Assembly: GCA_026989055.1 (NCBI GenBank)
Contig: JALSKC010000001.1
Location: 1 to 36,054 of the forward strand
Reading direction: 5' to 3'
DNA: 36,054 nucleotides
DNA from: Paracoccaceae bacterium
Lineage (GTDB): Bacteria > Pseudomonadota > Alphaproteobacteria > Rhodobacterales > Rhodobacteraceae
The notes under the pieces are model-generated. The model was not told where the DNA came from, made no database searches, and worked only from the letters and a program-made list of their open reading frames with translations. Positions 1 through 8,620 of this stretch are shown piece after piece. Made by a program: the position numbers and the translations under genes. How positions within the stretch are numbered: the stretch's first letter is position 1; every line of letters begins with the position of its first letter.

Positions 1-892
1 CGCCTTCGGGGCCGCCACGACCGAGCGGATCGCCGACATCGCCGCCTTCCGCCCCAAGGCCACCGCCAACCGCTGGATCATCGGCGAGGTCGCCCGCGCC
101 CGCGAAGAGGTGGACGCGGCGCTTGCCGCCTACCGCTTCAACGACGCCGCAAACGCGCTCTACGCCTTCACCTGGGGCAAGGTCTGCGACTGGTATCTGG
201 AGTTTTCCAAGCCGCTCCTGAACAGCGACGATGCGCAACTGGTCGCCGAGACCCGGGCCAGCATGAACTGGGTGCTGGACCAGGTGCTGATCCTGCTGCA
301 CCCGTTCATGCCCTTCATCACCGAAGAACTCTGGTCGATGGACCCGGCCCGCCCGCAGATGCTGATCCACGCCGAATGGCCCGAATACGGCGCCGCCCAA
401 CTGCTGGACGAAGAAGCCGACCGCGAAATGAACTGGACCATCGCACTGATCGAGGCGATCCGCTCGGCACGGATGCAGATGCACGTGCCGGCGGGCGCGA
501 AAATCCCGATGCTGCTGATCGAACTGGACGCGGCCGGGCGGCGGGCCTGGGCCGACAACGAGGCCCTGATCAGGCGCATGGCCCGCATCGACAGCCTGAG
601 CGAGGCCGCCGAGGTGCCAAGGGGGGCCGTGACCGTGCCGGTCGAGGGCGGCATCTTTGCCCTGCCGCTGGCCGATATCATCGACATCGACGCCGAGCGC
701 GCGCGGCTGGAAAAGACGCTGGGCAAGCTGGAAAAGGAAATCGGCGGGCTTTCGGGGCGGCTGAACAACCCGAAATTCGTCCACAGCGCGCCCGAGGAGG
801 TAGTCGCCGAAACCCGCGAGAACCTGGCCGCGCGCCGGGACGAAGCGCAAAAGCTCCGCGAGGCGCTCGCCCGGCTGGCCGAAATCGCCTGA
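1..892 (+). CDS. valS: Valyl-tRNA synthetase, C-terminal part (5' end outside window)
   Basis: The frame is open from base 2 and gives the last 296 residues of a class Ia aminoacyl-tRNA synthetase, which charges tRNA-Val with valine in the cytoplasm. Visible are the anticodon-binding helical domain (NRWI near the left edge, then [20 protein letters not shown] and [14 protein letters not shown]) and the ValS-specific C-terminal coiled-coil arm, in which two charged helices flank NPKFVHSAP. The catalytic HIGH and KMSKS regions lie upstream of the window. The gene ends with a normal TGA, and the next gene on the same strand starts 86 bases downstream. The coiled-coil arm with the NPKFV signature separates ValS from IleS and LeuS, so the assignment is firm. 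Nothing in the visible part looks damaged. Confidence 0.97.
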   Translation, partial: AFGAATTERIADIAAFRPKATANRWIIGEVARAREEVDAALAAYRFNDAANALYAFTWGKVCDWYLEFSKPLLNSDDAQLVAETRASMNWVLDQVLILLHPFMPFITEELWSMDPARPQMLIHAEWPEYGAAQLLDEEADREMNWTIALIEAIRSARMQMHVPAGAKIPMLLIELDAAGRRAWADNEALIRRMARIDSLSEAAEVPRGAVTVPVEGGIFALPLADIIDIDAERARLEKTLGKLEKEIGGLSGRLNNPKFVHSAPEEVVAETRENLAARRDEAQKLREALARLAEIA

Positions 893-978
893 GCGCGAGG
901 GGCGCGCGCGGGGGGAGGTCGAGGCGAAGCGCCGGCCCCGGCCGGGCCGCAGAAAGCCGCGAACGGACAGGAGGGCCG

Positions 979-2091
979 ATGATGGCGCCGCGACTGACCA
1001 GACTTGTCCAGAGCCTGCCGGCCACGGTGCCCTTCGTCGGCCCCGAGGCGCAGGAACGCGCCCGCAGCGCCCCCTTCGCTGCCCGCATCGGCGCCAACGA
1101 AAACCCCTTCGGCCCCTCGCCCCGGGCGGCAGAGGCGATGCGGCAGGCGGCGGCGGAGGTCTGGAAATACGGCGACCCGGAATGCCACGACCTGCGTCAC
1201 GCGCTGGCCGCCTTCCACGGGGTGGCCCCGGAAAACCTGGTGATCGGCGAAGGGATCGACGGGCTTCTGGGCTGTCTCGTGCGGCTGGTGGTGGAGCCGG
1301 GCGACCGGGTGGTGACATCGGACGGCGCCTATCCGACCTTCAACTACCACGTGGCGGGATTCGGCGGGGTGCTGGAGACGGTGCCCTACCGAAACGATCG
1401 CGAAGACACCGCCGCGCTGGCCCGCAGGGCACGCGAGGTCGGAGCCCGGCTGGTCTATCTGGCCAACCCCGACAACCCGATGGGAAGCTGGAATACCGCC
1501 GCCGAGATCGACGCGCTGCTGGCCGGGCTGCCCGAGGGCTGCCTGCTGGTGCTGGACGAGGCCTATGTGGAATTCGCCCCCGAGGGCACGGCCCCGCCGC
1601 TGGAGATGGACGACCCGCGCCTGATCCGGATGCGCACCTTTTCCAAGGCCTACGGGATGGCCGGCGCGCGGATCGGCTATGCGCTGGGCCAGCGCGCGCT
1701 GATCGCCGCCTTCGAGCGGATCCGCAACCACTTCGGCGTCGGCCGGATCGCCCAGGCCGGGGCGCTGGCCGCGCTGCAGGACCGGGACTGGCTGGCGGAT
1801 ACCCTGGACAGGGTGGCCGCGGCCCGCCGGCGCATCACCGGGATCGCCGCACAGAACGGCCTCGCCGCCCTGCCCTCGGCCACCAATTTCGTGACCGTGG
1901 ATTGCGGGCGCGACGGCGATTTCGCGCGCGCGGTCCTGGATGGGCTGATCGAACGGGGCGTCTTCGTACGCATGCCCTTCCGGCCGCCGCAGGACCGCTG
2001 CATCCGCATCACTGCCGGCCGGCCCGCCGATCTCGACGCCCTTGCAGCAGCCCTGCCCGGCGCGCTGGACGCGGCCCGCGCCGCGAGCTGA
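979..2091 (+). CDS. HisC-like PLP-dependent aminotransferase
   Basis: This 370-residue class I/II aminotransferase resembles histidinol-phosphate aminotransferase. Seen: ANENPFGPS near residue 38, NPDNP at 163-167 (the Asn that contacts PLP), DEAYVEF from Asp193, and FSKAYGMAGARIGY with the Schiff-base Lys223. The frame is open far upstream, but the ATG at 979 sits 5-6 bases after GGAGGG and gives the family length; a second ATG follows immediately. HisC homologues use glutamate or 2-oxoglutarate and act on histidinol phosphate or aromatic amino acids. No other his gene is nearby, so the substrate is open and a second, broad-specificity HisC paralogue is as likely as the biosynthetic enzyme. 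It follows valS on the same strand with a GC-rich spacer and no clear promoter, so read-through from valS is possible. Confidence 0.85.
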   Translation: MMAPRLTRLVQSLPATVPFVGPEAQERARSAPFAARIGANENPFGPSPRAAEAMRQAAAEVWKYGDPECHDLRHALAAFHGVAPENLVIGEGIDGLLGCLVRLVVEPGDRVVTSDGAYPTFNYHVAGFGGVLETVPYRNDREDTAALARRAREVGARLVYLANPDNPMGSWNTAAEIDALLAGLPEGCLLVLDEAYVEFAPEGTAPPLEMDDPRLIRMRTFSKAYGMAGARIGYALGQRALIAAFERIRNHFGVGRIAQAGALAALQDRDWLADTLDRVAAARRRITGIAAQNGLAALPSATNFVTVDCGRDGDFARAVLDGLIERGVFVRMPFRPPQDRCIRITAGRPADLDALAAALPGALDAARAAS

Positions 2092-2268
2092 CCGACCCAC
2101 CCGCCGGCGGCAGGGGCGCCGGAAGGCTGCCACGCGCTCCGTTCCTCCCGCTCTCCCGGTTCCATTCTCCCGCGCGCGCCGCCTGCCGGCAGTTTCCGCC
2201 CCCCTGCCCGACCTCCTCGCCACGCCGGTCCGCCTCCGGCCGCGCCACAGCCCCGCCGCCGCGGGACC

Positions 2269-3462
2269 TCAGCCTGCCGCGAGCACGGCGGCGGCGGCCT
2301 CCACCGCCCCGGTGCCGTGCGGGATTTCCAGCGCCGTCAGGCCGGCCTCGATCGCGCCGAGCACCCCGAGCAGCATCTGCGCGTTCACATGCCCCATGTG
2401 ACCGATACGGAAGAAGCCGTCGGCGCGCGGATCCTCCTTCGTGCCCATGCCCAGCCCGATTCCCAGGGTCACCCCGGCGTTCTCCGTCAGCCAGCGGCGC
2501 AGCCGCGTGCCATGCACCGCGCCGATGGAAAGCGTGGTGACCGAATGCGCCCGCAGCGCCGGATCGCGCAGATGCAGCCGCAGCGGTCCGCCCCTCCCCC
2601 AGGCGTCGGCGGCGGCCCAGACGGCGGCGGCCAGCCGGGCGTGGCGCGCCCAGGCGGCCTCCAGCCCCTCTTCGCGGATCATGTCGAGCGCCGCGCGCAA
2701 AGCGAACAGGTGGTGGGTGGGAGCGGTTCCGGCGAAATGCTGGTAGAAGCTTTCCGGCCGGGCGCGCGGGCGCCAGTCCCAGTAGCGGCTGGGGGCGCAG
2801 CGCGCGCGAGCCGCCTCGGCCCGGTCGTTGAAGAACACCAGCCCCAGCCCCGGCGGGCACATCAGCCCCTTCTGGCTGGCGGCGACGAGGACATCGATGC
2901 CCCAGCTGTCGGTTTCGAGCCTCTCGCAACCCAGGGAGGCGATCGCGTCCACCATCAGCAGCGCCGGGTGGCCGCTCTCGTCCAGTGCCCGGCGGAGCGC
3001 GGCGATGTCGCTGCGCAGGCTGCTCGAAGTATCCACGTGGCAGACCAGCAGTGCCCGGATCCGCCGCTGCCTGTCGGCGACCAGGGCCTCGGCCACCCGT
3101 TGCGCCCCTGCCGGCGCCGCGGTGCCGAAGTCGAGCAGCCGCACCCGCGCCCCCAGCCCGCGCGCCACCTCTGCCCAGCCGTGGCCGAACAGCCCGGTCG
3201 CGGCCACCAGCACGCTGTCGCCGGGGGCGATCACATTGGCCAGCGCCGCTTCCCAGGCGGCATGGCCGTTGCCGATGTAGATGGCTGCCTGATGCCGGCT
3301 GCGCGCCACCGCCTTCAGGTCGGCGATCAGCCCCGGCACCATCTCGACGAAGGGGCCCTCGTAGATGTCCGGCGCCGGGCGGATCATCGCCTGCAGCACC
3401 CGTTCGGGGATCACCGAAGGGCCGGGGATGGCCAGAGCGTGACGACCGGGAGAATGGGTCAT
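2269..3462 (-). CDS. Class V aminotransferase (serine/alanine-glyoxylate type)
   Basis: A 397-residue fold-type I PLP enzyme of the class V family, close in layout to serine-glyoxylate and alanine-glyoxylate aminotransferases. Seen: an N-terminal PGPSVIPERVLQAM, GNGHAAWEAAL in the cofactor-phosphate region, MVDAIASLG around the PLP-pyridine-binding Asp, and SQKGLMCPPGLG with the Schiff-base Lys198. The C-terminal domain ends with FFRIGHMGHVN, which holds the Arg that binds the substrate carboxylate. Length matches the family. The ATG at 3462 was chosen because the motif-bearing protein begins there; the longer open frame upstream runs antisense through the phosphatase gene. Known relatives transfer an amino group to glyoxylate in photorespiration-like or serine-cycle metabolism. 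No serine-cycle genes are nearby, so the donor is not assigned. It converges with the HisC-like gene. Confidence 0.85.
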   Translation of the reverse strand: MTHSPGRHALAIPGPSVIPERVLQAMIRPAPDIYEGPFVEMVPGLIADLKAVARSRHQAAIYIGNGHAAWEAALANVIAPGDSVLVAATGLFGHGWAEVARGLGARVRLLDFGTAAPAGAQRVAEALVADRQRRIRALLVCHVDTSSSLRSDIAALRRALDESGHPALLMVDAIASLGCERLETDSWGIDVLVAASQKGLMCPPGLGLVFFNDRAEAARARCAPSRYWDWRPRARPESFYQHFAGTAPTHHLFALRAALDMIREEGLEAAWARHARLAAAVWAAADAWGRGGPLRLHLRDPALRAHSVTTLSIGAVHGTRLRRWLTENAGVTLGIGLGMGTKEDPRADGFFRIGHMGHVNAQMLLGVLGAIEAGLTALEIPHGTGAVEAAAAVLAAG

Positions 3463-3672
3463 GCGTTCTCCGAAACTCGACCTGCGCTGCACAGCTTTCG
3501 ATCCGCCCCCGGCGGGGGCCTTCCTTCGCGGGCAGTTTGCGCAGATATGCCCCCTCCCTTTCAAGCGGAAAAACGCCCCGCCCGGAACCTCCCGCCCCCG
3601 CCACGGCCCGCATGAATGCAGCCCGCCGGCAGGGCGCGCCCGCGAAGCTGCCGGGAGCTCCGCGGACAATGC

Positions 3673-3701
3673 TTGCCGGAGGCGGAAAATGCCGCTACAT
3701 G
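3673..3701 (+). promoter_or_regulatory. Candidate sigma-70 promoter of the phosphatase-ABC pair
   Basis: TTGCCG (3673-3678), a 17-base spacer and TACATG (3696-3701) lie 41 bases before the phosphatase start codon. The match is moderate and was identified by eye only. Confidence 0.4.
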
Positions 3702-3741
3702 CTCGACGCCCGGAACGGCCCGGGCAGGTCGAAAGGGCATC

Positions 3742-4428
3742 ATGTTCGACAAGCTCAACGCCAAGATAAAGGACTGGGAACGCGCGCTCGGCCAGTCGCT
3801 GGGCACCGACATCTCCACCCCGCGCGGCCGGCGGCGGGCGATCTGGCATTTCCATCTGCTGGATCACGGTTTCCTGCGCGCGCTCTGGAGCAACTTCTTT
3901 CAGGTCGCGCCAGGGGTCTGGCGCTCCAACCAGCCGTCTCCCCGGCGGCTGCGCAAGTTCAAGAAGATGGGCATCCGAACGGTTCTCAACCTGCGCGGCG
4001 CCAACAACATGAGCCCCTACCTGTTCGAGGAGGAAACCTGTCGCGAACTGGGGCTGGAGCTGGTGAACTTCGGCTTTCAGGCCCGTCACCTGTGCAGCCG
4101 GCAGGTCGTGCTCGGGCTGCTGGACCTGTTCGAGACCATCGAGCGCCCCTTCGTCATGCACTGCAAGTCGGGGGCGGACCGCGCGGGGCTGGCCTCGGCG
4201 CTGTATCTGATGCACATTCACGGCGTCCCGGTGGAGCGGGCGAAACGGCAGCTCAGCATCCGCTTCATCCACTTCCGCTCTTTTCAAACCGGAATTCTCG
4301 ACCATATGCTGGAGGCCTACGAGCGCGACAACAAGGTGACGCCGATGCCGATCCGCGAATGGATCGCAACCCGTTACGACCACGTGGCGCTGACCAGGGA
4401 ATTCGAATCGAAGCGGGCAAGATCCTGA
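3742..4428 (+). CDS. Cys-based (dual-specificity/tyrosine-type) phosphatase
   Basis: This 228-residue protein carries a protein-tyrosine-phosphatase P-loop, HCKSGADRAG, with Cys141 and Arg147 in the CX5R arrangement. It is preceded by WRSNQPSPRRL and IRTVLNLRG, the usual N-terminal half of the bacterial dual-specificity-like phosphatase fold (COG2365 type). The Cys attacks a phosphate monoester and the Arg binds it. The general-acid Asp is not obvious. No signal peptide is seen, so it is probably cytoplasmic. The ATG at 3742 follows GAAAGGG at normal distance; the upstream extension has GC-shadow character. The ABC exporter starts only 32 bases after the stop, so the two are very probably one transcript. 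The substrate could be a protein or a phosphorylated lipid or sugar being exported; the sequence does not decide. Confidence 0.8.
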   Translation: MFDKLNAKIKDWERALGQSLGTDISTPRGRRRAIWHFHLLDHGFLRALWSNFFQVAPGVWRSNQPSPRRLRKFKKMGIRTVLNLRGANNMSPYLFEEETCRELGLELVNFGFQARHLCSRQVVLGLLDLFETIERPFVMHCKSGADRAGLASALYLMHIHGVPVERAKRQLSIRFIHFRSFQTGILDHMLEAYERDNKVTPMPIREWIATRYDHVALTREFESKRARS

Positions 4429-4460
4429 GCATCCTGGAAACAAAACGCTACCCGGCCGGG

Positions 4461-6233
4461 GTGCTGGTCAGATGGTTCTGGAAGCGCTACGTGCGCTCCC
4501 GGCTGCCGGCCCTGATGATCGGCTTCCTGCTGATGGCGCTCGAAGGCGGAGCGCTCGGCGCGCTCAGCTACCTGGTCCGTCCGCTGTTCGACAACGTGTT
4601 CATCGCCGGCAACCGGCAGGCCGTTCTGGTGGTGGCGCTGATCGTCTTCGCCGTGTTCATCGCCCGCGCGATCGCCGGATTTACCCAGCGCATGCTGATG
4701 GCGCTGGTCGCGCGCAAGGTATCCGCCGACATCCAGTGCGACCTGGTCGCGCACATGCTGACGCTCGACAGCCGCTTCTACCAGGAAAACTCCCCGGGGA
4801 TCCTCATGGAGCGGGTGCTCGGGGATCCGGGGGCCGCGGCCGGGGTGATCTCCACCACCTTCTCCGCCTTCGGGCGCGACCTGGTGGCGCTGGTCAGCCT
4901 GCTCGGGGTCGCGCTCTACATCGACTGGCTGTGGACCCTGATCGCCATTGCCGGCGCGCCGCTGCTGGTGCTGCCGATCCTGCTGCTCCAGCGCCTGGTG
5001 CGCAACATGTCGCGCGCCACGCTCAACGCCTCGGCGCGGGTGACAAACCGGCTGAGCGAGCTGTTTCACGGCATCAACACCGTCAAGCTGAACACGATCG
5101 AGGAACACGAGAGCCGGCGTTTCGCCAATGCGGTATCGCGGCTGGTGGACTACACGCTGCGCGCCGCGGCCGCCAATGCCGGCATCCCGGCGCTGATGGA
5201 CGTGATCGCGGCGATCGGCTTCCTGGGGGTTCTGACCTACGGGGGGTATCAGATCATCGACGGCTCCAAGACGGTGGGGGAGTTCATGTCCTTCTTCACC
5301 GCGATCTCGCTGGTCTTCGAGCCACTGCGCCGGCTGGGCGCCATAGCGGGAGCCTGGCAGGCGGCGCTGGTGAGCCTGGAGCGGATCTACGACATCTTCC
5401 AGATGCGCCCCGCGATCACCTCGCCGGCGCGCCCGGCGCAGCTGGGCATCCCGATCGGACAGGCCGATATCCGGCTCGAGAACGTGTCCTTTTCCTACGG
5501 AAGCCAGCCGGTGATCGAGAACGCCAGCTTCACCGCGCCGGCCGGGCGAACGACGGCCCTCGTCGGGGCCTCCGGGGCCGGCAAGAGCACCGTGTTCGGC
5601 CTGCTGACGCGACTGATCGACCCGGACGACGGGCGCATCCTGCTGGGGGATACCGATATCCGCAACCTCGACCTGCGCACGCTGCGGGGGCTGTTCTCGG
5701 TCGTCACCCAGGATGCGCAGATGTTCGACGAGACGATCCGCGACAACATCCTGCTCGGCAGCGAGGCCGACGAGGCGGCGCTCGCCCGGGCGCTGGATGC
5801 CGCCCATGTCACGGATTTCCTCTCAAGCCAGCCGGAGGGGCTGGACAGCCGGGCCGGCCCGCGCGGCAGCGCGCTGTCCGGCGGGCAGCGGCAGCGGGTG
5901 GCGATCGCCCGCGCCCTGCTGCGCGACACCCCGATCCTGCTGCTGGACGAAGCCACCTCGGCGCTGGATGCCCGCTCCGAGGCGATCGTGCAGAGCGCGC
6001 TGGAGCGCCTTTCCGAGGGGCGCACCACGCTGGTCATCGCCCACCGTCTCTCGACGGTGCGCAACGCCGACAAGATCGTGGTGATGGACCAGGGCCGGGT
6101 GGTCGATGAAGGCACCCATGACACGCTGATCGCCCGGGAAGGGATCTACCGCAACCTGTATCGGCTGCAATTCTCCCCGAAGCGGGAGGAGCGGGAGAAT
6201 GGCGCCGCCCCCGGAGCGAACCGCGCCGACTGA
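4461..6233 (+). CDS. MsbA-like ABC exporter, fused membrane and ATPase domains
   Basis: A 590-residue ABC half-transporter with an N-terminal six-helix exporter domain (about residues 15-310) and a C-terminal nucleotide-binding domain. Seen: Walker A GASGAGKST with Lys375, signature LSGGQRQRVAIARAL from residue 472, Walker B ILLLDEATSALD with Asp496 and Glu497, and switch His528 in IAHRLST. All ATPase motifs are intact. It should act as a homodimer in the inner membrane, exporting a lipid or hydrophobic compound as MsbA and multidrug relatives do. There is no ATG between the phosphatase stop and the first conserved residues. The GTG at 4461, giving VLVRWFWKRYVRSR, is the first ordinary start codon and fits family N-termini; a CTG at 4434 is an alternative. 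It pairs with the phosphatase upstream. Confidence 0.93.
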   Translation: MLVRWFWKRYVRSRLPALMIGFLLMALEGGALGALSYLVRPLFDNVFIAGNRQAVLVVALIVFAVFIARAIAGFTQRMLMALVARKVSADIQCDLVAHMLTLDSRFYQENSPGILMERVLGDPGAAAGVISTTFSAFGRDLVALVSLLGVALYIDWLWTLIAIAGAPLLVLPILLLQRLVRNMSRATLNASARVTNRLSELFHGINTVKLNTIEEHESRRFANAVSRLVDYTLRAAAANAGIPALMDVIAAIGFLGVLTYGGYQIIDGSKTVGEFMSFFTAISLVFEPLRRLGAIAGAWQAALVSLERIYDIFQMRPAITSPARPAQLGIPIGQADIRLENVSFSYGSQPVIENASFTAPAGRTTALVGASGAGKSTVFGLLTRLIDPDDGRILLGDTDIRNLDLRTLRGLFSVVTQDAQMFDETIRDNILLGSEADEAALARALDAAHVTDFLSSQPEGLDSRAGPRGSALSGGQRQRVAIARALLRDTPILLLDEATSALDARSEAIVQSALERLSEGRTTLVIAHRLSTVRNADKIVVMDQGRVVDEGTHDTLIAREGIYRNLYRLQFSPKREERENGAAPGANRAD

Positions 6234-6281
6234 CCGGCCGGGCGGCTCCAGCGGCCGCCGGGCCGCCGCCGGAATGCCGCG

Positions 6282-7013
6282 CTAGCGCCCGCTCCCCTGC
6301 CCCGCGCCGGGGCCGCCCCCGGGAGGCGCGTAACCGCGCGCCAGCCGCGCCGGGTCGGCGCCGCAGAAAAACCGGACCTGCCGCCACAGGTTGCCCGCGC
6401 CCTGGCGCAGCCAACCCGCATGCCGGTAGCGTTCGGGGCTTGTCAGCACCATCGCCGGCAGCCGCACCAGCCGCCCGCGCAGAGCCCGCGCCAGCGCCAT
6501 GTCCTCCATCAGCGGGATGTCCGGGTAACCGCCGACCGCATCGTAGAGCGCGCGCGAAATCAGCAGACCCTGGTCGCCGAAAGGCAGCCCGGCCCGCGCC
6601 CGCAGGTTGGCCCAGCGCGCCACGATCGCCCCCGCCGCACCGCCACCGCGAAAGCGCAGCCCGAACCAGCCGGCGCGCTCCGGGTGGCGCAGATGTCCGG
6701 CCACCGCCCCCGCCCAGCCCGGCGCCAGCCAGCTGTCGGCATGCAGGAACAGCAGCCATGCCCCCCCGGCCGCTTCCGCTCCACGGCGCAGCTGCCCGCC
6801 CCTTCCCGCCGGACCGACGATCAGCCGCGCCCCCCATTCTCCGGCGATCCGCGCGGTGGCCGCATCGCCCTGCCCGTCCGCTCCGGCCGCATCCGAGATC
6901 ACCACCTCGCGCAGTATCCCCGCCTGCAACCCCTCGCCCAGGAAACCCAGCATCGCCGGAAGCCCGGCGGCGGCATCGCGGGTCGGAATGACGACGGAGA
7001 CGGGCGCGCGCAT
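6282..7013 (-). CDS. TIGR04283-type family 2 glycosyltransferase
   Basis: A 243-residue GT-A glycosyltransferase. Seen: VSVVIPTRD at the N-terminus (nucleotide-sugar fold), LLFLHADSWL with the metal-binding HAD, then GDQGLLISRALYDAVGGYP followed by IPLMEDMALARALR. The GDQG...GGYPDIPLMED arrangement is characteristic of the TIGR04283 family, also called rSAM/selenodomain-associated transferase 2 or arsenosugar-biosynthesis glycosyltransferase. The usual TIGR04282 partner is not adjacent, so an arsenosugar role is family knowledge only. The C-terminal ~45 residues form the WRQVRFFCGADP tail common in the family, followed by a Gly/Pro-rich end. The start is the ATG at 7013, 18 bases from a palindromic promoter element shared with ygfZ on the other strand. 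The gene converges with the ABC exporter. Confidence 0.85.
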   Translation of the reverse strand: MRAPVSVVIPTRDAAAGLPAMLGFLGEGLQAGILREVVISDAAGADGQGDAATARIAGEWGARLIVGPAGRGGQLRRGAEAAGGAWLLFLHADSWLAPGWAGAVAGHLRHPERAGWFGLRFRGGGAAGAIVARWANLRARAGLPFGDQGLLISRALYDAVGGYPDIPLMEDMALARALRGRLVRLPAMVLTSPERYRHAGWLRQGAGNLWRQVRFFCGADPARLARGYAPPGGGPGAGQGSGR

Positions 7014-7030
7014 GGTGGAGTTTCCGCTTC

Positions 7031-7052
7031 TGGCGCCCTATATAGGGCGCCA
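7031..7052. promoter_or_regulatory. Perfect 22-bp palindrome with TATATA core between divergent genes
   Basis: The half-site TGGCGCCCTAT is followed directly by its exact reverse complement, with no spacer. The centre (7039-7044) is TATATA, a good -10 sequence on both strands. It lies 18 bases from the glycosyltransferase start and 21 bases from the ygfZ start. It could be a shared -10 for both genes, a repressor site, or both. The TATAGGG part recurs at the rpsU promoter. Confidence 0.6.
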
Positions 7053-7072
7053 GTGAACAGGAATGGCAACCG

Positions 7073-7822
7073 ATGAATGACACCAAGCCGGCGCGCCGGG
7101 TTCTGGCGGTCAGCGGCCCGGACCGCGCGAAGTTCATGCAGGGGCTTGTCAGCAATGACGTGAACCGGGCAGGCGAAGGCCTGCTCTGGGCCGCGATGCT
7201 GACCCCGCAGGGGAAATACCTGGCCGATTTCTTCCTGCGGGAAACCGGCGAGCGGCTGCTGCTGGACGTGGCCGAAGCCCTGGCCGGACCGCTGCTGCAA
7301 CGGCTGACCATGTACAGGCTGCGCGCCGATGTGGCGCTGGAAATGACCGATCTTCAGGTGACGCGTGGCACCGGCGCCGCGCCCGAAGACGCGCTGGCCG
7401 ACCCGCGCCATCCGGCGCTCGGCTGGCGGCGGATCGGGGCCGGGGGCGGCGATGACGGCACCGACTGGGACGCCATCCGCGTCGCCCATGTGATCCCGGA
7501 AAGCGGCATCGAACTGGTGCCCAACGAAACCTACATCCTCGAAGCGGGGTTCGAGCGGCTGAACGGCGTCGATTTCAGGAAGGGCTGTTACGTGGGCCAG
7601 GAAGTCACCGCCCGCATGAAGCACAAGACGACGCTGAAGAAGGGGCTGGTGCAGGTCGAGATCGAAGGCGCGGCGCCCGTGGGCACGCCGATCACCGCGG
7701 CGGGCAAGCCGGCGGGCACGCTCTACACCCAGTCGGCGGGCCGGGCGATCGCCTACCTGCGGTTCGATCGCGCGCGCGGCGATCTGCGCGCCGGGGACGC
7801 GCGGCTTGTCTGGCACGGCTGA
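7073..7822 (+). CDS. ygfZ: YgfZ/GcvT-like folate-binding protein
   Basis: A 249-residue YgfZ/COG0354 protein, a tetrahydrofolate-binding paralogue of GcvT that helps assemble or repair certain Fe-S enzymes. The diagnostic motif KGCYVGQE is present with Cys172. The N-terminal FMQGLVSNDV and MLTPQGKYLADFFL segments are also typical. The start is the ATG at 7073 after a weak ribosome site (ACAGGAATGG further up). It is expressed away from the glycosyltransferase across the palindromic element. Its last 17 bases overlap the next gene, which suggests translational coupling. The protein is cytoplasmic, with length in the usual range and no disrupted motif. Confidence 0.93.
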   Translation: MNDTKPARRVLAVSGPDRAKFMQGLVSNDVNRAGEGLLWAAMLTPQGKYLADFFLRETGERLLLDVAEALAGPLLQRLTMYRLRADVALEMTDLQVTRGTGAAPEDALADPRHPALGWRRIGAGGGDDGTDWDAIRVAHVIPESGIELVPNETYILEAGFERLNGVDFRKGCYVGQEVTARMKHKTTLKKGLVQVEIEGAAPVGTPITAAGKPAGTLYTQSAGRAIAYLRFDRARGDLRAGDARLVWHG

Positions 7823-8609
7823 GGCCTGCCTGCGCCTTTTCGGCGCCGCCCCTGTCGGGCAGCGGCGCCTGCACGGCGGCGATCTTTCCGAGGTGACATG
7901 GCTGGAATTCGCGGACGGGCGCAACGTGGTGGCCAAACGCGGCCCGCGCGTGGCGGTCGAGGCGCGGATGCTGGGCGCGATGGCGGCGGCCGGGGCGCCG
8001 GTTCCCGGCGTGCTGGGGCTGGCAGGCGATGTGCTGTTTCTCGAGGCTCTGCCGGAAACAGCGCCCGAGGCTGCGGGCTGGGAAGCCGCCGGGGCCGCAC
8101 TGGCCCGCCTGCACGGCTGCGAAGGGGCCGGCTACGGCTGGGGCGAGTCTTACGGGTTCGGCCGGGTCGAGATCGACAACCGCCCGGCGCCTGACTGGCC
8201 CGGCTTCTGGGCCGAGCGGCGCCTGTTGCCGCTGGCCGGCGCCCTGCCTGCGGCGTTGCGCAGACGTGTCGAAACGCTGGCCGGGGCCTTGAACGAACGG
8301 TTGCCACGGGCGCCCCGAGCGGCCCTGCTGCACGGCGATCTCTGGCAGGGGAACCTGCTGTTTGCGGGCGCAAGGGCCTGTTTCATCGACCCGGCCTGCT
8401 ACTATGGGCATGGCGAAGTGGACCTGGCGATGCTGGCGCTGTTCGGCCGGATCCCGCGCGCATTTGCGGCAGGATACGGGCCCGAGGAGGCCGGCGCGGC
8501 GCAGCGGCGCGCGATCTACCAGCTTGGGCCCGCGCTGATGCATGTGGCGCTGTTCGGGGCCGCCTATCATGCCCTGGTGGCGCGCCTGTTGGACGAGGCC
8601 GGTGTCTAG
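7806..8609 (+). CDS. Fructosamine kinase family protein
   Basis: A 267-residue aminoglycoside-phosphotransferase-like kinase of the fructosamine/ketosamine-3-kinase family, which phosphorylates sugars attached to amines so that they fall off glycated proteins. Seen: the N-terminal LHGGDLSEV loop, VVAKRG with the ATP-binding Lys, the catalytic loop LLHGDLWQGNLLF (His176, Asp178), and the metal site FIDPACYYGHGEVDLAML (Asp195). The protein is slightly short against the usual ~290 residues but no motif is missing. The start is TTG at 7806, inside the 3' end of ygfZ; no in-frame ATG lies before the conserved region. Coupling to ygfZ is therefore likely. A hairpin cluster that may end transcription follows the stop. 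Confidence 0.88.
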   Translation: MSGTAEACLRLFGAAPVGQRRLHGGDLSEVTWLEFADGRNVVAKRGPRVAVEARMLGAMAAAGAPVPGVLGLAGDVLFLEALPETAPEAAGWEAAGAALARLHGCEGAGYGWGESYGFGRVEIDNRPAPDWPGFWAERRLLPLAGALPAALRRRVETLAGALNERLPRAPRAALLHGDLWQGNLLFAGARACFIDPACYYGHGEVDLAMLALFGRIPRAFAAGYGPEEAGAAQRRAIYQLGPALMHVALFGAAYHALVARLLDEAGV

Positions 8610-8620
8610 GTCTACGCCCT

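Noticed and set aside
160-2223. 687-residue minus-strand open frame across valS and the HisC-like gene
   Set aside because: It is antisense to two well-supported genes, low-complexity Arg/Gly/Ala, and has no recognised domain. It is a GC-driven shadow.
4374-5807. 477-residue minus-strand frame opposite the ABC exporter
   Set aside because: The sequence is a His/Arg/Gln-rich shadow of the exporter with no ribosome site and no family pattern.
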